A DNA stretch of 64,000 nt from Zea mays (lineage: Eukaryota > Streptophyta > Magnoliopsida > Poales > Poaceae), in NCBI RefSeq assembly GCF_902167145.1, contig NC_050102.1, forward strand, positions 11,408,850 to 11,472,849, given 5' to 3'. Below, piece by piece: positions 22,984-34,706 of this stretch. Positions within the stretch are counted from its first letter, which is position 1; each line of letters begins with the position of its first letter. Both the position numbers and the translations under genes were made by a program. Under the pieces are notes generated by a model, which ran no database searches, was not told the origin of the DNA, and saw only the letters and a list, made by a program, of their open reading frames with translations.

Positions 22984-23114
22984 TCGGACCCCTGGCGTGA
23001 ACAGTCCGACCCCCTAGCGCGGATAGTCTGGCCCCTGACAGAAAATTCCACTTTCTTTCTCTATATTGTGGTGTTGTCAACTATTCACCAGTGGCTATTT
23101 CTCATATATTGCAG

Positions 23115-24387
23115 TGGTCTGGGTGGTCTTAGGAAGAAGCTTGCTGGTCGTTTCAAGTCGAAGTGCCCTCATGCAGATGATGCAGATTATAATCCAACTA
23201 CAGACTCAGAGGCCCAATCTTCAACTGGGGGTAACGTTTCTATGGACACAGAAGATGTTCCACACGCTCATCCCGACTATCCAATTGACATCATCGGATG
23301 GACTTATCCAAAGAGGCGATTCTCTATGGCTGAGTACTGCTCCAGGAGGACAGTGAATCAGTATGATCTGCCCTCAGACACCACATTCAGTTCTTTCACA
23401 CTCAGCTTCAGTTTGATGTCTTTCACACTCGGCTTCAGTTTGATGTCTTCTAGGGAACACTAATGGATACAAACTTTCACAAGCATCAAGTTATATATTG
23501 GACTTTTATGCTGGGTCAATCAGTCATGGAGGACTTGATTCCAAAATTCGAGGCATGTGGTCTTTATCACTTTATGGGCCAGAGGACAGACTTCAGTGAG
23601 ATGGCTGTAAAATAGTTTCTGGCAACTGCTGAGATTGATATTGATGAACAGTCAATCACTTGGATGACTGGCTTCAAGAGATATTCTGCAACCTTTGCTG
23701 AGTTTGCTACTGCAAACAGTTTGAACTATGAAACAATTTCAGTTGGGATCCATCTGTATACTGAGAACAATTTTGAAGAATTTGTGCAGTTTTATGAGCC
23801 AGCGAGGCTAGGCATTCCTAGGCGATTTGGTGAGACTACAAGACTGAGGCATCATCCTGCTGTGTTTAACAAAATTGCTAGAGTAACAATTCTTCCCAAG
23901 AGTGGAGCTAAGAGCAAAATCAGAGACAAGTTCTGGAACATTATCCACCATATCATGAATGGTGAGGTAATGAATGTTGTGCTATTTATGATGAGACAAT
24001 TAAATGACCTCAAGATAGACAAGAACCAGAACTTAGCATATGCTCCATACATTATGGCTCTCACCAAAGCTAAGACCAGATTTGAGGGGCACTGTGAGAT
24101 AGCTCACACTCCTTTTAGGCCCTTCAAGAATGAGATGGATTCCTCACCAGGCCTCTTACTCCTTTCCCAGATGATGAGGAAGAAGCTGGTGATGATGCAG
24201 GAGTTGCTCCTGAAGTTAATGCAGAGCAGATGCCTCCTACTCCACCTCCTCCTCAGCCTCAGCAGTTCTGGCAGCCTGGTCCAAGCTATTTTGATCCTTA
24301 CTTTTAGAACATGCAGCAAGGGCTCCAGACCCACATGGATGGCCGCTTCCAGGGCATGATGACTCATATGGACCAACGCATGGATAG
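23115..24387 (+). pseudogene. Element D ORF3, first part (env-like position)
   Basis: An additional gene lies between pol and the 3' LTR, the position of the env-like ORF of some Sireviruses. It begins just after a 3' splice-site-like ATATATTGCAG. Recognisable blocks are KKLAGRFKSKCPHADDADYN, YPKRRFSMAEYCSRRTVNQY, and a long conserved segment (about 23640-24120) with IDEQSITWMTGFKRYSATFA and KIRDKFWNIIHHIMNGEVMN. This resembles the 'putative plant transposon protein' domain (Pfam PF20167, from memory). A Pro/Gln-rich tail follows (about 24170-24310). Damage: a 27-base tandem duplication (23394-23447), a frame change beside it, stops near 23450, 23613 and 24306, and a frame change near 24130. 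Element B cuts it at 24388; it resumes at 33761. I see no signal peptide or clear membrane span, so fusion activity is not supported. Confidence 0.65.
23394..23447. repeat. 27-base tandem duplication in D ORF3
   Basis: TTTCACACTC, then CTTCAGTTTGATGTC, occurs twice in a row with one mismatch (AGC/GGC). It keeps the frame but lies at the point where the ORF3 frame is lost. Confidence 0.85.
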
Positions 24388-25666
24388 TGAAAGGGAATTA
24401 GGCTTACACCTAGTTTCTAATTGATTTTGGTGGTTGAATTGCCCAACACAAATAATTGGACTAACTAGTTTGCTCTAGTGTATAAGTTATACAGGTGCCA
24501 AAAGTTCACACTTAGCCAATAAAAAGACCAAGAATTGGGTTCAACAAAGAGAGCAAGGGATAACCGAAGGCAGCCCTGGTCTGGCGCACCGGACTGTCCG
24601 GTGTGCCACCGGACAGTATCCGGTGCACCAGGGGACTTCACGCTGAACTCTTCACCTTCGGGAAAATCCAGAGGCGCTTCGCTATAATTCACCGGACTGT
24701 CCGGTGTACACTGGATAGTGTTCGGTGCTCCAGAGGAGAGCGGCTCTGAACTCACCAGCTTCGGGAATTCGCTCCGCTATAATTCACCAGACATGTCTGG
24801 TGTACACCAGACTGTCCGGTGAGCCAGCGGAGCAACGGCTACTTCGCGCCAATGGTCACCTGCAGAAGCAATTAATGCGCGCCAGAGCGCGCAGAAGTCA
24901 GGCACGCGCGAAGTGGCGCACCGGACACTCTACAGTACATGTCCGGTGTGCCACCGGACATCCAGGTGGGCCCAGCAGTCAGAGCTCCAACGGTCGGAAC
25001 CCAACGGCCTGGTGACGTGGCTGGCGCACCGGACTGTCCGGTGCGCCATGCGACAGCAGCCTCCACCAAACGGCTAGTTTGGTGGTTGGGGTTATAAATA
25101 CCCCCAACCACCCCACATTCAAGTCATCCAAGTTTTCCACCTTCCAACTACTTACAAGAGCTAGGCATTCAATACAAGACACACCCAAGTGATCAAATCC
25201 TCTCCAAATTCCACAAAAAGCCTTAGTGTTAAGTGAGAGTGATTTGTTATGTTCTTTTGAGCTCTTGCGCTTGGATCGCTTTCTTCTTTCTCATTCTTTC
25301 TTGAGATCAATACTCACTTGTAACCAAGGCAAGAGACACCAATTGTGTGGTGGTCCTTGCGGGGAAGTTTTGTTCCCGGTTGATTTGAGAAGAGAAAGCT
25401 CACTTGGTCCGAGGGACCGTTTGAGAGAGGGAAGGGGTTGAAAAAGACCCGGCCTTTGTGGCCTCCTCAATGGGGAGTAGGTTTGCGAGAACCGAACCTC
25501 GGTAAAACAAATCCACGTGTCACACTCTTTATTCGCTTGCGATTTGTTTTGCATCCTCTCTCGCGGACTCGATTATATTTCTAACGCTAACTCGTCTTGT
25601 AGTTGTGATTAACTTTGTAAATTTCAGTTTCGCCCTATTCACCCCCCCCCCTCTAGGCGACTTTCA
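24388..25666 (+). mobile_element. 5' LTR of element B
   Basis: The LTR begins TGAAAGGGAATTAGGCTTAC and ends GGCGACTTTCA. The first ~90 bases and the last ~350 match element A. The middle (about 24480-25090) carries CACCGGACTGTCCGGTG-type palindromes instead of the GGACCGTCCG array of A. The TATA box TATAAATA is at 25093-25100. The poly-C tract before CTCTAGG is expanded (11 C). Confidence 0.92.
24585..25050. repeat. CACCGGAC/GTCCGGTG palindrome array in U3 of LTR B
   Basis: About eight inverted pairs of CACCGGAC with GTCCGGTG or close variants occur upstream of the TATA box. The corresponding array in the 3' LTR is at about 32655-33145 and holds one more unit near 33100. The Opie-like LTR at the window start and LTR C carry the same kind of palindrome. 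Confidence 0.8.
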
Positions 25667-25668
25667 AT

Positions 25669-25680
25669 TGGTATCAGAGC
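25669..25680 (+). other. Primer-binding site of element B
   Basis: TGGTATCAGAGC lies two bases after the LTR end. It is a perfect match to the usual initiator-tRNA complement. Confidence 0.85.
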
Positions 25681-25714
25681 TCGGTGCTTCATTAGAGCCT
25701 AACCGCTCGAAGTG

Positions 25715-28350
25715 ATGTCGGGAGATCACGCCAAGAAGGAGATGGAGACCGGCGAAAAGCCCACTACAAGCCACGGGAAGGCTTCATCGGAAGAGTCCCG
25801 CAAAAAGGGAAAGGGGAAGGAGAAGAAAGCTTCTTCCCATAAGTCGCATCGGAGTGGCGACAAGATAAAGAAGATGAGGAAGGTGGTCTACTACGAGACC
25901 GACACTTCATCACCTTCCACCTCCGGCTCCGACGCGCCCTCCGTAACTTCTAAGCGCCATGAGCGCAAGAAGTTTAGTAAGATCCCCTTACGCTATCCTC
26001 GCATTCCTAGACATACACCTTTACTTTCCGTCCCATTAGGCAAACCACCAACATTTGGTGGTGAAGATTATGCTAGGTGGAGTGATTTAATGCGATTTCA
26101 TCTAACCTCACTCCACAAAAGTATATGGGATGTCGTTGAGTTTGGTGTACAGGTACCATCCGTAGGGGATGAAGATTATGATGAGGACAAGGTGGCTCAA
26201 ATCGAGCACTTCAACTCACAAGCGACAACTATACTCCTTGCCTCTCTAAGTCGAGAGGAGTATAACAAGGTGCAAGGACTTAAGAGCGCCAAGGAAGTTT
26301 GGGACGTCCTCAAGACCACGCACGAGGGAGATGAGCTAACCAAGATCACCAAGCGGGAGACGATCGAGGGGAGCTCGGTCGCTTCCGGCTTCGCAAAGGA
26401 GAAGAGCCACAAGACATGTACAACCGGCTCAAAACCTTGGTGAACCAAGTGCGCAACCTCGGGAGCAAAAAGTGGGATGACCACGAGATGGTTAAGGTTA
26501 TTCTTAGATCACTTATTTTCCTTAACCCTACTCAAGTTCAATTAATTTGTGGTAATCCTAGATATACACTAATGACTCCCGAGGAAGTAATCGGGAATTT
26601 TGTGAGCTTTGAGTATATGATCAAGGGCTCAAAGAAGATCAACGAGCTAGAAGATCCCTCCACGTCCGAAGCACAACCGGTGGCATTTAAGGCGACAGAG
26701 GAGAAGAAGGAGGAGTCTACACCGAGTAGAACACCCATTGACGCCTCCAAGCTCGACAACGAGGAAATGGCGCTTGTCATCAAAAGCTTTCGCCAAATCC
26801 TCAAGCAAAGGAGGGGGAAAGATTACAAGCCCCGCTCCAAGAAGGTTTGCTACAAGTGTGGTAAGCCCGGTCACTTTATAGCAAAATGTCCTATTTCTAG
26901 TGATAGTGACAGGGGCGACGACAAGAAGGGGAGAAGAAAGGAGAAGAAGAGGTACTACAAGAAGAAGGGCGGCGATGCCCATGTTTGTCGCGAGTGGGAC
27001 TCCGACGAAAGCTCTAGCGACTCCTCCGAAGACGAGGACGCCGCCAACATCGCCATCACCAAGGGACTTCTCTTCCCCAACGTCGGCCACAAGTGCCTCA
27101 TGGCAAAGGACGGCAAAAAGAAAAAGGTTAAATCTAAATCCTCCACTAGATATGAATCCTCTAGCGATGATAATGCTAGTGATGAGGAAGATAATTTGCG
27201 TACTCTTTTTGCCAACTTAAACATGCAACAAAAAGAGAAATTAAATGAATTAATTAGTGCCATCCATGAGAAGGATGATCTCTTGGACTCCCAAGAGGAC
27301 TTTCTAATCAAGGAAAACAAAAAGCATGTTAAAGTTAAAAATGCTTATGCTCTAGAAGTTGAAAAATGTGAAAAATTATCTAGTGAGCTAAGCACTTGCC
27401 ATGAGACTATAGACAACCTTAGAAATGAGAATGCTAATTTGTTAGCTATGGTTGATTCTATTGCTTGTAATGTTTCAATTCCCAATCTTAGAAATGATAA
27501 TGATGATTTGCTTGCTAAGATTGAAGAATTAAACATTTCTCTTGCTAGCCTTAGAGATGAAAATGAAAAATTGCTTGCTAAGGCTAAAGATTTTGATGTT
27601 TGCAATGCTACCATTTCCGACCTTAGAAGTAAAAATAATATATTACATGCTAAGGTTGTAGAATTAAAATCTTGCAAACCCTCTACATCTACCATTGAAC
27701 ATACTTCTATTTGCACTAGATGTAGAGATGTTGATATTAATGCTATACATGATCACATGGCTCTAATGAAACAACAAAATGATCATATAGCAAAATTAGA
27801 TGCTAAAATTGCCAAGCATGAACTTGAAAATGAAAAATTTAAATTTGCTCGTAGTATGCTTTATAGTGGGAGACGCCCTGGCATTAAGGATGGCATTGGC
27901 TTCCAACAGGGAGGCTGTGTCGAACTTAATGCCCCTCCTAAGAAATTGTCTAATTTTGTTAAGGGCAAGGCTCCCATGCCTCAGGATAACAAGGGTTACA
28001 TTTTGTACCCTGCCGGTTATCCTGAGAGCAAAATTATGAGAATTCATTCTAGGAAATCTCACTCTGGCTCTAACCATGCATTTATGTATAAGGGTGAGAC
28101 ATCTAGTTCTAGGCAACCAATCCGTGCTAAGTTGCCTAAGAAGAAAACTCCTAGTGCATCAAATGATCATGACATTTCATTTAAAACTTTTGATGCATCT
28201 TATGTGTTAACTAACAAATCCGGCAAGGTAGTTGCCAAATATGTTGGGGGCAAGCACAAGGGGTCAAAGACTTGTGTTTGGGTACCCAAAGTTCTTGTAT
28301 CTAATGCCAAAGGACCCAAAACCATTTGGGTACCTAAAGTGAAGAACTAA
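25715..28350 (+). pseudogene. Element B gag (single frameshift)
   Basis: ATG 25715 begins MSGDHAKKEMETGEK. Capsid domain, CCHC knuckle (CYKCGKPGHFIAKC, 26848-26889), acidic stretch and long coiled coil follow the order seen in A. A has GAGGGGGAGCTC where B has GAGGGGAGCTC near 26370. The loss of one G shifts the frame, which otherwise stays open to TAA 28348-28350. Unlike A, the coiled coil has no internal stop. The C-terminus carries GKVVAKYVGGKHKGSKTCVW and VPKVKN. Confidence 0.88.
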
Positions 28351-28363
28351 ACTTGTTTTGTAG

Positions 28364-31300
28364 GTTTATGCATCCGGGGGCTCAAGTTGGATCATCGATA
28401 GCGGGTGCACAAACCACATGACAGGGGAGAAGAAAATGTTCTCCTCCTATGAGAAAAACCAAGATCCCCAACGAGCTATCACATTCGAGGATGGAAATCA
28501 AGGTTTGGTCAAAGGATTGGGTAAAATTGCTATTTCACCTGACCATTCCATTTCCAATGTTTTTCTTGTAGACTCTTTAGATTACAATTTGCTTTCCGTC
28601 TCTCAATTATGTCAAATGGGCTACAACTGTCTATTCACTGATGTAGGTGTCACTGTCTTTAGAAGAAGTGATGATTCAGTAGCATTTCAGGGAGTGTTAG
28701 AAGGTCAGCTATACTTGGTAGATTTTGATAGAGCTGAACTCGACACTTGCTTAATTGCTAAGACTAACATGGGCTGGCTCTGACACCGCCGACTAGCACA
28801 TGTTGGGATGAAGAATCTTCACAAGCTTCTAAAGGGAGAGCACATTTTAGGATTAACAAATGTTCATTTTGAGAAAGACAGGATTTGTAGCGCATGCCAA
28901 GCAGGGAAGCAAGTTAGTGCTCACCATCCACACAAGAACATCATGACGACCGACAGGCCACTGGAGCTCCTACACATGGATCTATTCGGCCCGATCGCTT
29001 ACATAAGCATCGGCGGGAGTAAGTACTGTCTAGTTATTGTGGATGATTATTCTCGCTTCACTTGGGTATTCTTTTTGCAGGAAAAATCTCATACCCAAGA
29101 GACCTTAAAGGGATTCTTGAGACGGGCTCAAAACGAGTTCGGCTTAAGGATTAAGAAAATTAGAAGCGATAACTGGACAGAGTTCAAGAACTCTCAAATT
29201 GAAGGCTTCCTTGAGGAGGAGGGCATCAAGCATGAGTTCTCTTCTCCCTACACGCCACAACAAAATGGTGTAGTGGAGAGGAAGAATAGAACTCTATTGG
29301 ACATGGCAAGAACCATGCTTGATGAGTACAAGACTTCGGATTGGTTTTGGGCCGAGGCGGTCAACACCGCCAGCTACGCCATCAACCGGTTATATCTACA
29401 CCGAATCCTCAAGAAGACAACATACGAACTCCTAACCGGTAAAAAGCCCAATATTTCATATTTTATAGTCTTTGGTAGCAAATGCTTTATTCTTGTTAAA
29501 AGAGGTAGAAAATCTAAATTTGCTCCTAAGACTGTAGAAGGCTTTTTACTAGGATATGATTCAAACACAAGGGCATATAGAGTCTTTAACAAGTCCTCTG
29601 GACAAGTTGAAGTTTCTTGTGACGTTGTGTTTGATGAGACTAACGGCTCTCAAGTAGAGCAAGTTGATCTTGATGAGATAGGTGATGAAGAGGCTCCGTG
29701 CATCGCGCTAAGGAACATGTCCATTGGGGATGTGTGTCCTAAGGAATCCGAAGAGCCTCCAAATGCACAAGATCAACCATCCTCCTCCACGCAAGCATCT
29801 CCACCAACTCAAAATGAGGATGAGGCTCAAGTTGATAAAGGAGAAGATCAAGCAAATGAGCCACCTCAAGATGACGGCAATGATCAAGGGGGAGATGCAC
29901 ATGATCATGACAAGGAGGATGAAGAACAAAGGCCACCACACCCAAGAGTCCACCAAGCAATCCAACGAGATCACCCCATCGACACCATCCTTGGCGATAT
30001 TCATAAGGGGGTAACTACTAGATCTCGTGTTGCACATTTTTGTGAGCATTACTCTTTTGTTTCCTCTATTGAGCCACACAGGATAGAGGAAGCACTTCAA
30101 GATTCGGATTGGGTGGTGGCGATGCAAGAGGAGCTCAACAACTTCACTAGGAATGAGGTATGGCATTTAGTTCCACGTCCTAACCAAAATTTTGTAGGAA
30201 CCAAATGGGTGTTCCGCAACAAGCAAGATGAGCATGGTGTGGTGACAAGGAACAAAGCCCGACTTGTGGCCAAGGGATACTCCCAAGTCGAAGGTTTGGA
30301 TTTCGGTGAAACCTATGCACCCGTAGCTAGGCTTGAGTCAATTCGTATATTATTGGCCTATGCTACTTACCATGGCTTCAAGCTTTACCAAATGGACGTG
30401 AAGAGTGCCTTCCTCAATGGACCAATCAAGGAAGAGGTCTATGTTGAGCAACCTCCCGGCTTTGAAGATAGTGAGTACCCTAATCATGTGTATAAACTCT
30501 CTAAGGCGCTTTATGGGCTCAAGCAAGCCCCAAGAGCATGGTATGAATGCCTTAGAGATTTCCTTATCACTAATGGATTCAAAGTCGGAAAGGCCGATCC
30601 TACACTCTTTACCAAAACACTTGAAAATGATTTGTTTGTATGCCAAATTTATGTTGATGATATTATATTTGGGTCTACTAACGAATCTACATGTGAAGAG
30701 TTTAGTAGGATCATGACACAAAAATTCGAGATGTCAATGATGGGGGAGTTGAAGTACTTCTTGGGATTTCAAGTGAAGCAACTCCAAGAGGGCACCTTCC
30801 TAAGCCAAACAAAGTATACTCAAGATATTCTAAGCAAGTTTGGAATGAAGAATGCCAAGCCCATCAAGACACCCATGGGAACCAATGGGCATCTCGACCT
30901 CGACACGGAAGGTAAATTCGTAGATCAAAAGGTATACCGGTCGATGATAGGCTCTCTACTCTATTTATGTGCATCTCGACCGGATATTATGCTTTCCGTA
31001 TGCATGTGTGCAAGATTCCAAGCCGACCCTAAGGAAGCTCACCTTACGGCCGTAAAACGAATCTTGAGATATTTAGTTTATACTCCTAAGTTTGAGCTTT
31101 GGTATCCTAGGGGATCCACATTTGATTTGATTGGTTATTCGGATGCCGATTGGGCGGGGTGTAAGATTAATAGAAAGAGCACATCGGGGACTTGCCAGTT
31201 CTTGGGAAGATCCTTGGTGTCTTGGGCTTCAAAGAAGCAAAATTCCGTAGCTCTTTCTACCGCCGAAGCCGAGTATATTGCCGCAGGCCATTGTTGCGCG

Positions 31301-31606
31301 CAACTACTTTGGATGAGGCAAACCCTTAGGGACTACGGTTACAAATTAACCAAAGTTCCTCTTCTATGTGATAATGAGAGTGCAATCCGCATGGCGGATA
31401 ATCCCGTTGAGCATAGCCGCACTAAGCACATAGCCATTCGGTATCACTTTTTAAGGGATCACCAACAAAAGGGAGATATCGAGATTTCGTACATCAATAC
31501 TAAAGATCAATTAGCCGATATCTTTACCAAGCCACTAGATGAACAAACTTTTAACAAACTTAGGCATGAGCTAAATATTCTTGATTCTAGGAACTTCTTT
31601 TGTTAA
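28364..31606 (+). pseudogene. Element B pol (one stop, one suspicious substitution)
   Basis: The frame opens after TAG 28361-28363 and ends at TAA 31604-31606. Protease DSG is at 28397-28405. TGA at 28781-28783 replaces a Trp codon (GWLWH in A) just before the integrase zinc finger. In the integrase core, SDNWTEF stands where A has SDNGTEF, right beside the second catalytic Asp. RT and RNaseH look complete: [26 protein letters not shown] 30650-30661, [16 protein letters not shown]. The single stop means integrase and RT would not be made by normal translation. Confidence 0.9.
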
Positions 31607-32457
31607 ATTGCACACATAGCTCATTCATATACCTTTGATCATGTCTCTTTCATGTGCTATGACTAATGTGTTTTCAAGTGAATTTCAAACCAAGTCATAG
31701 GTATATTGAAAGGGAATTGGAGTCTTCGGCGAAGACAAAGGCTTCCACTCCATAACTCATCCTTCGCCGTCGCTCCGAGCCACTCTCCATCTTTGGGGGA
31801 GAGAGCATGAGTCCAAAGCAAAAGGACTCCGGCTTTGGTATAATATTCACTCATGTTTTATTTGCCAAAGGGGAGAAAGTAGTTAGGAAAGGGCTTATAT
31901 TTCACTCAAAGTATCCGTTTTTGGCGATTCATGCCAAAGGGGGAGAAAGTATTAGCCCAAAGCAAAAGGACCACACCACCAAACTAATTTTTTTAAAAAG
32001 GAGTTTTTCAATTGGTAAATTTCAAATGGTATCTTCTTTTGTTCAAAAGGGGGAGAAAGTAATATTTTCAAAATCAATATCTTAAAACCCTCTTGAACAC
32101 TAAGAGGAGGATTTCATTTAGGGGGAGTTCTGTTTAGTCAAAGGAAAAGCATTTGAAACAGGGGGAGAAAATTTCAAATCTTGAAAATGCTTCGCAAAAT
32201 CTTATTCATTTACCTTTGACTATTTGCAAAAGAACTTTGAAAAGGATTTACAAAAGAATTTGCAAAAACAAAACAAGTGGAGCAAGCGTGGTCCAAAATG
32301 TTAAAAATAAAAGAAACAATCCATGCATATCTTATAAGTATTTATATTGGCTCAATTCCAAGCAACCTTTGCACTTACATTATGCAAGCTAGTTCAATTA
32401 TGCACTTCTATACTTGCTTTGGTTTGTGTTGGCATCAATCACCAAAAAGGGGGAGAT
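31607..32457 (+). other. 3' non-coding region of B with multiple polypurine tracts
   Basis: No gene is visible. GGGGGAGA-type purine tracts occur near 31796, 31865, 31933, 32045, 32119 and 32158, and the terminal one (AAAAAGGGGGAGAT) is at about 32444-32457. The segment around 31800-31950 is partly repeated (TTTGCCAAAGGGG and GCCAAAGGGGGAGAAAGT). This is the Sirevirus multiple-PPT arrangement. Confidence 0.8.
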
Positions 32458-33755
32458 TGAAAGGGAATTAGGCTTACACCTAGTTCCTAATTGATTTTGG
32501 TGGTTGAATTGCCCAACACAAATAATTGGACTAACTAGTTTGCTCTAGTGTATAAGTTATACAGGTGCCAAAAGGTCACACTTAGCCAATAAAAAGACCA
32601 AGAATTGGGTTCAACAAAGAGAGCAAGGGATAACCGAAGGTAGCCCTGGTCTGGCGCACCGTAGTGTCCGGTGCACCACCGGACAGTGTCCGGTGCACCA
32701 GGGGACTTCACGCTGAACTCTTCACCTTCGGAAAAATCCAGAGGCGCTTCGCTATAATTCACCGTACTGTCCGGTGTACACCGGACAGTGTCCGGTGCTC
32801 CAGAGGAGAGCGGCTCTGAACTCGCCAGCTTCGGGAATTCGCTCCGCTATAATTCACCGGACATGTCTGGTGTACACCAGACTGTCCGGTGAGCCAGCGG
32901 AGCAACAGCTAATTCGCGCCAACGGTCACCTGCAGAAGCAATTAATGCGCGCCAGAGTGCGCAGAAGTCAGGCACGCACGAAGTGGCGCACCAGACACTC
33001 TACAGTACATGTCCGGTGTGCCACCGGACATCCAGGCAGGCCCAGCAGTCAGAGCTCCAACGGTCGGAACCCAACGGCCTGGTGACGTGGCTGGCGCACC
33101 GGACACTGTCCGGTGGCGCACCGGACTGTCCGGTGCGCCATGCGACAGCAGCCTCCACCAAACGGCTAGTTTGGTGGTTGGGATTATAAATACCCCCAAC
33201 CACCCCACATTCAAGTCATCCAAGTTTTCCACCTTCCAACTACTTACAAGAGCTAGGCATTCAATACAAGACACACCCAAGTGATCAAATCCTCTCCAAA
33301 TTCCACAAAAGCCTTAGTGTTAAGTGAGAGTGATTTATTGTGTTCTTTTGAGCTCTTGCGCTTGGATCGCTTTCTTCTTTCTCATTCTTTCTTGAGATCA
33401 ATACTCACTTGTAACCAAGGCAAGAGACACCAATTGTGTGGTGGTCCTTGCGGGAAGTTTTGTTCCCGGTTGATTTGAGAAGAGAAAGCTCACTCGGTCC
33501 GAGGGACCGTTTGAGAGAGGGAAGGGGTTGAAAAAGACCCGGCCTTTGTGGCCTCCTCAACGGGGAGTAGGTTTGCGAGAACCGAACCTCGGTAAAACAA
33601 ATCCGCGTGTCACACTCTTTATTCGCTTGCGATTTGTTTTGCATCCTCTCTCGCGGACTCGATTATATTTCTAACGCTAACCCGGCTTGTAGTTGTGATT
33701 AAATTTGTAAATTTCAATTTCGCCCTATTCACCCCCCCCCTCTAGGTGACTTTCA
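32458..33755 (+). mobile_element. 3' LTR of element B
   Basis: This is homologous to 24388-25666 throughout but about 19 bases longer, mainly because an extra CACTGTCCGGTGGCGCACCGG-like unit is present near 33100. The TATA box is at 33185-33192. The end GGTGACTTTCA at 33755 is followed by GATAG. Confidence 0.92.
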
Positions 33756-33760
33756 GATAG

Positions 33761-34064
33761 GATGCAGGCTCGCATTGATGATAACTTGGATCCGCTGAAT
33801 TCTGAGCTTTCTGAGTTTCGCAGTCACATCCAAGACACTGTTACTGATCCAATTATGACCAGACTGAACAAAATGCAACAAAGTTTTCAGGATAATATGG
33901 GGGCTTTGTCTAGTCAGTTTGACAATCTGTCTACAAATGAAAGCATTCAAGATATAAGTCAGAGGCAGCACCAGCTCTAGCAAGACTTTGGGCAGTTCTC
34001 CTCTCTCTTCGACACCTTCAGCACCCATTATTACAGCATGTATCCTCCACCTAGTGGTCAGTGA
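33761..34064 (+). pseudogene. Element D ORF3, C-terminal part
   Basis: After the target duplication of B the ORF3 frame resumes with MQARIDDNLDPLNSELSEF and a heptad-like helix (IMTRLNKMQQSFQDNMGAL), ending at TGA 34062-34064. TAG at 33978-33980 interrupts it. The segment looks like a C-terminal coiled coil. Together with the part before 24388 it gives the protein a long globular domain, a Pro/Gln-rich linker and a coiled-coil end. Confidence 0.65.
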
Positions 34065-34706
34065 GACCCCTCCTTTGTGGCAATTGATGCCAAAGGGGGA
34101 GAGAAGAGAAGAGGAGTTGGGAATGTCATATTCAAGGGGAGCTCGCTCATGTGGACATTGAGACTTTGCATGTGCATGTTTACTATTTGAACTCACTATT
34201 TGAACTTATGTCTTATGCACTTGGTTACTATTTGCACATTATGTCTTATGCATTTGGTCAACTATGTCTTATGTTTGTGGACAAATATTTGTAATATTCT
34301 GTGTGTTGAACTATGTGTGTTAAATCTTATGTTTCAATTAGTTCGAATTAATCTGTGAATGGTTGATCGAGGAGTGATTAAATTTGATGCGCTTATTTTA
34401 CATATTACTTCTTGTATGCCTCGATAACCATGACTATAGGAAGATCTCCATCAAAACTCCGATCGATTATGTGTGTTATATCTTCAACTAGAAATATCAC
34501 GCACACACATAGGGGGAGCTATTCCTACACTATGAGTTTTATTGACATTTATCTATCTCTCGGACAGAACTTCAAATCAAGATAAGTCTTATGAAACTCA
34601 CCTCTAAAATCGTTCTTATACCTAAGGTATGAGGGAGATTTGAAAAACAAAACTTCTCTTGGATACAATGTGTAGTGTTGTCATCAATTACCAAAAAGGG
34701 GGAGAT
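34065..34706 (+). other. Element D 3' non-coding region and polypurine tract
   Basis: No gene is visible. A GCCAAAGGGGGAGAG tract lies at about 34090-34104, a short three-copy CTTATGCA-like repeat at about 34200-34270, and GGGGGAGC near 34513. The terminal tract CCAAAAAGGGGGAGAT (34691-34706) directly precedes the LTR and would prime plus-strand synthesis. Confidence 0.75.

Larger units (their letters stand above)
24388..33755 (+). mobile_element. Element B: complete Ji-like copia (Sirevirus) retrotransposon
   Basis: LTRs lie at 24388-25666 and 32458-33755. The exact target duplication GATAG is at 24383-24387 and 33756-33760. The order is PBS, gag, pol, polypurine tracts. Gag and pol are very similar to element A, but the central U3 part of the LTR is different. 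B sits inside D ORF3, and reading across the target site restores the ORF3 frame, which confirms the boundaries. Confidence 0.95.

Noticed and set aside
22518..23000. A 160-residue plus-strand frame starting MGSPPFLPPFLPP
   Set aside because: It lies in the solo LTR leader region, is low complexity, and crosses the LTR end into the D spacer.
23115..24387. Calling D ORF3 an envelope glycoprotein
   Set aside because: The position is env-like, but I see no signal peptide, fusion segment or transmembrane helix in the parts present.
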